A DNA stretch of 6,868 bases, from assembly GCA_027311185.1 (NCBI GenBank), contig DAICZK010000075.1, positions 1-6,868 of the forward strand, read 5' to 3'. Positions 6,155 through 6,868 of the stretch are shown here, in pieces. Made by a program: the position numbers and the translations under genes. Position 1 is the first letter of the stretch. Each line of letters starts with the position of its first letter. The DNA is from Sulfuriferula sp. (lineage in GTDB: Bacteria; Pseudomonadota; Gammaproteobacteria; Burkholderiales; Sulfuriferulaceae). The notes beneath the pieces were generated by a model. That model was not told the origin of the DNA. It ran no database searches and was given only the letters and a program-made list of their open reading frames with translations.

Positions 6155-6808
6155 TTAAAAAACAAAACGCTCGGGTTGCATTGCATGCTGGAGCGGTTTG
6201 ACGACAGTTTCGAACAAGGTGATCGTGCGGTGCGCGCCCGGAGCGACGCAGTGCACGAGTTGCGCGGTCATCGCTGGAGCGTCACCGGTGATGGCGAACA
6301 GTCGTCCGCCGGGGTTGAGGTCGTTGATAAAACTTTCCGGTAAAATGGGCGTAGAGCCGGTAATGACGATGACATCGTATTTGCCGTGGCGCGACCAGCC
6401 TTGTGCCGCATCGCCGACTTCCAGGCTGACGTTGCCGATGCCGTGGGCGAGCAGCTTGATATGGGCCTGCGCTTTGAACTCGGCGACGATATCGACGCTA
6501 TGGACGAATTTCCCAAGCGTGGCGAGCAGTGCGGTGAGGTAGCCGCTGCCGGTGCCGACTTCGAGGATGGTGTCGGATTGGGTGACCGCAAGTTCTTGCA
6601 GAATCCGAGCCTCAAGCTTGGGCGATAACATGGTTTCACCGTGGCCGATTGGGATTTCCATATCGACAAAGGCCAGCGTGCGGTAGGCGGCGGGGACGAA
6701 TTCCTCGCGCTTTACCTGTTTGAGCAGATCGAGAACGACGGGGTTGAGCACGTCCCAAGGGCGAATTTGCTGTTCTATCATGTTGAAGCGGGCTTGTTCC
6801 AGATTCAT
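6155..6808 (-). CDS. PCMT-family (protein-L-isoaspartate O-methyltransferase-like) SAM-dependent methyltransferase
   Basis: The 217-residue protein belongs to the PCMT family, whose canonical members methylate L-isoaspartyl residues to start their repair in the cytosol. SAM-binding motif I is ILEVGTGSGY (81-90), followed by an acidic post-I residue (D106 in SVDIVAE) and a motif II-like YDVIVITGSTPILP (144-157). The N-terminal MIEQQIRPWDV and the FVPAAYRTLAF segment are typical of a divergent proteobacterial subgroup. Where E. coli Pcm has GQTISQP with the catalytic Ser, this protein reads GETMLSP: Leu61 takes the aligned Ser position and a Ser follows one residue later. Isoaspartyl activity is therefore uncertain and the symbol pcm is withheld. 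The ATG (6806-6808) has AAGGTG seven nt upstream. The gene is the first of a probable two-gene unit with the PLP enzyme. Confidence 0.87.
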   Translation of the reverse strand: MNLEQARFNMIEQQIRPWDVLNPVVLDLLKQVKREEFVPAAYRTLAFVDMEIPIGHGETMLSPKLEARILQELAVTQSDTILEVGTGSGYLTALLATLGKFVHSVDIVAEFKAQAHIKLLAHGIGNVSLEVGDAAQGWSRHGKYDVIVITGSTPILPESFINDLNPGGRLFAITGDAPAMTAQLVHCVAPGAHRTITLFETVVKPLQHAMQPERFVF

Positions 6809-6868
6809 TGCGGCACCTTAATATCACGAATTGCTTGCGATTATTTCATAATTCCTATACTTTAACAC
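6809..6868 (-). promoter_or_regulatory. Leader of the methyltransferase-PLP enzyme unit, with ribosome binding site and a short palindrome
   Basis: The 60 nt before the methyltransferase ATG are AT-rich, in contrast to the GC-rich genes after it. They contain AAGGTG as Shine-Dalgarno (minus strand, about 6820-6815) and a short palindrome, ATTAT-N3-ATAAT (6840-6852). AT-rich hexamers such as TATAGG could form a -10 element, but any -35 would lie at or beyond the window edge, so no promoter is assigned. I see no end of a preceding gene here. Confidence 0.3.

Noticed and set aside
5894..6343. 149-codon plus-strand frame spanning the junction of the PLP and methyltransferase genes
   Set aside because: It is antisense to two well-supported genes and the spacer between them, with no family resemblance.

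Overview
The window is a chromosomal segment from a proteobacterium, most likely a betaproteobacterium. The short divergent PCMT-type methyltransferase and the PLP enzyme with a GNTNSLF segment both look betaproteobacterial to me; an affiliation near Nitrosomonadales is only an impression. All confident genes lie on the minus strand, so transcription runs from high to low coordinates. I see no phage, insertion sequence, CRISPR array, tRNA or rRNA.

Right block (about 4883-6868), in transcription order: a short AT-rich leader, a PCMT-family methyltransferase (6155-6808), then 36 nt later a PLP-dependent enzyme of the Cys/Met metabolism family (4883-6118). Both have good Shine-Dalgarno sequences and probably form one transcript. 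This block is visibly richer in G+C than the left one.

Middle (4464-4882): about 420 nt without a convincing gene. The part next to cyoA holds a perfect 13-bp tandem repeat, two adjoining inverted repeats and a weak promoter candidate, so it probably controls the cyo operon. The part next to the PLP gene holds two short open frames that a single base would join, possibly a decayed coding remnant.

Left block (1-4463): a cytochrome bo3-type ubiquinol oxidase operon, cyoA-cyoB-cyoC-cyoD-cyoE. CyoA is the lipoprotein subunit II without CuA ligands. CyoB is the catalytic subunit I, with every heme, CuB and proton-channel residue I checked in place. CyoC and CyoD are the small membrane subunits. 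A-B, B-C and C-D overlap by 11, 4 and 1 nt, consistent with coupled translation. CyoE would farnesylate heme B to the heme O needed by CyoB.

The most notable observation is in cyoE. Its frame is interrupted by an amber codon (37-39) exactly where the E. coli protein has a tryptophan, and homologous sequence continues in the same frame to the window edge. As read, cyoE is a nonsense-mutated gene, a sequencing error, or a case of amber readthrough. Apart from that and the spacer, the window is conventional, and I do not see a new biological system in it.
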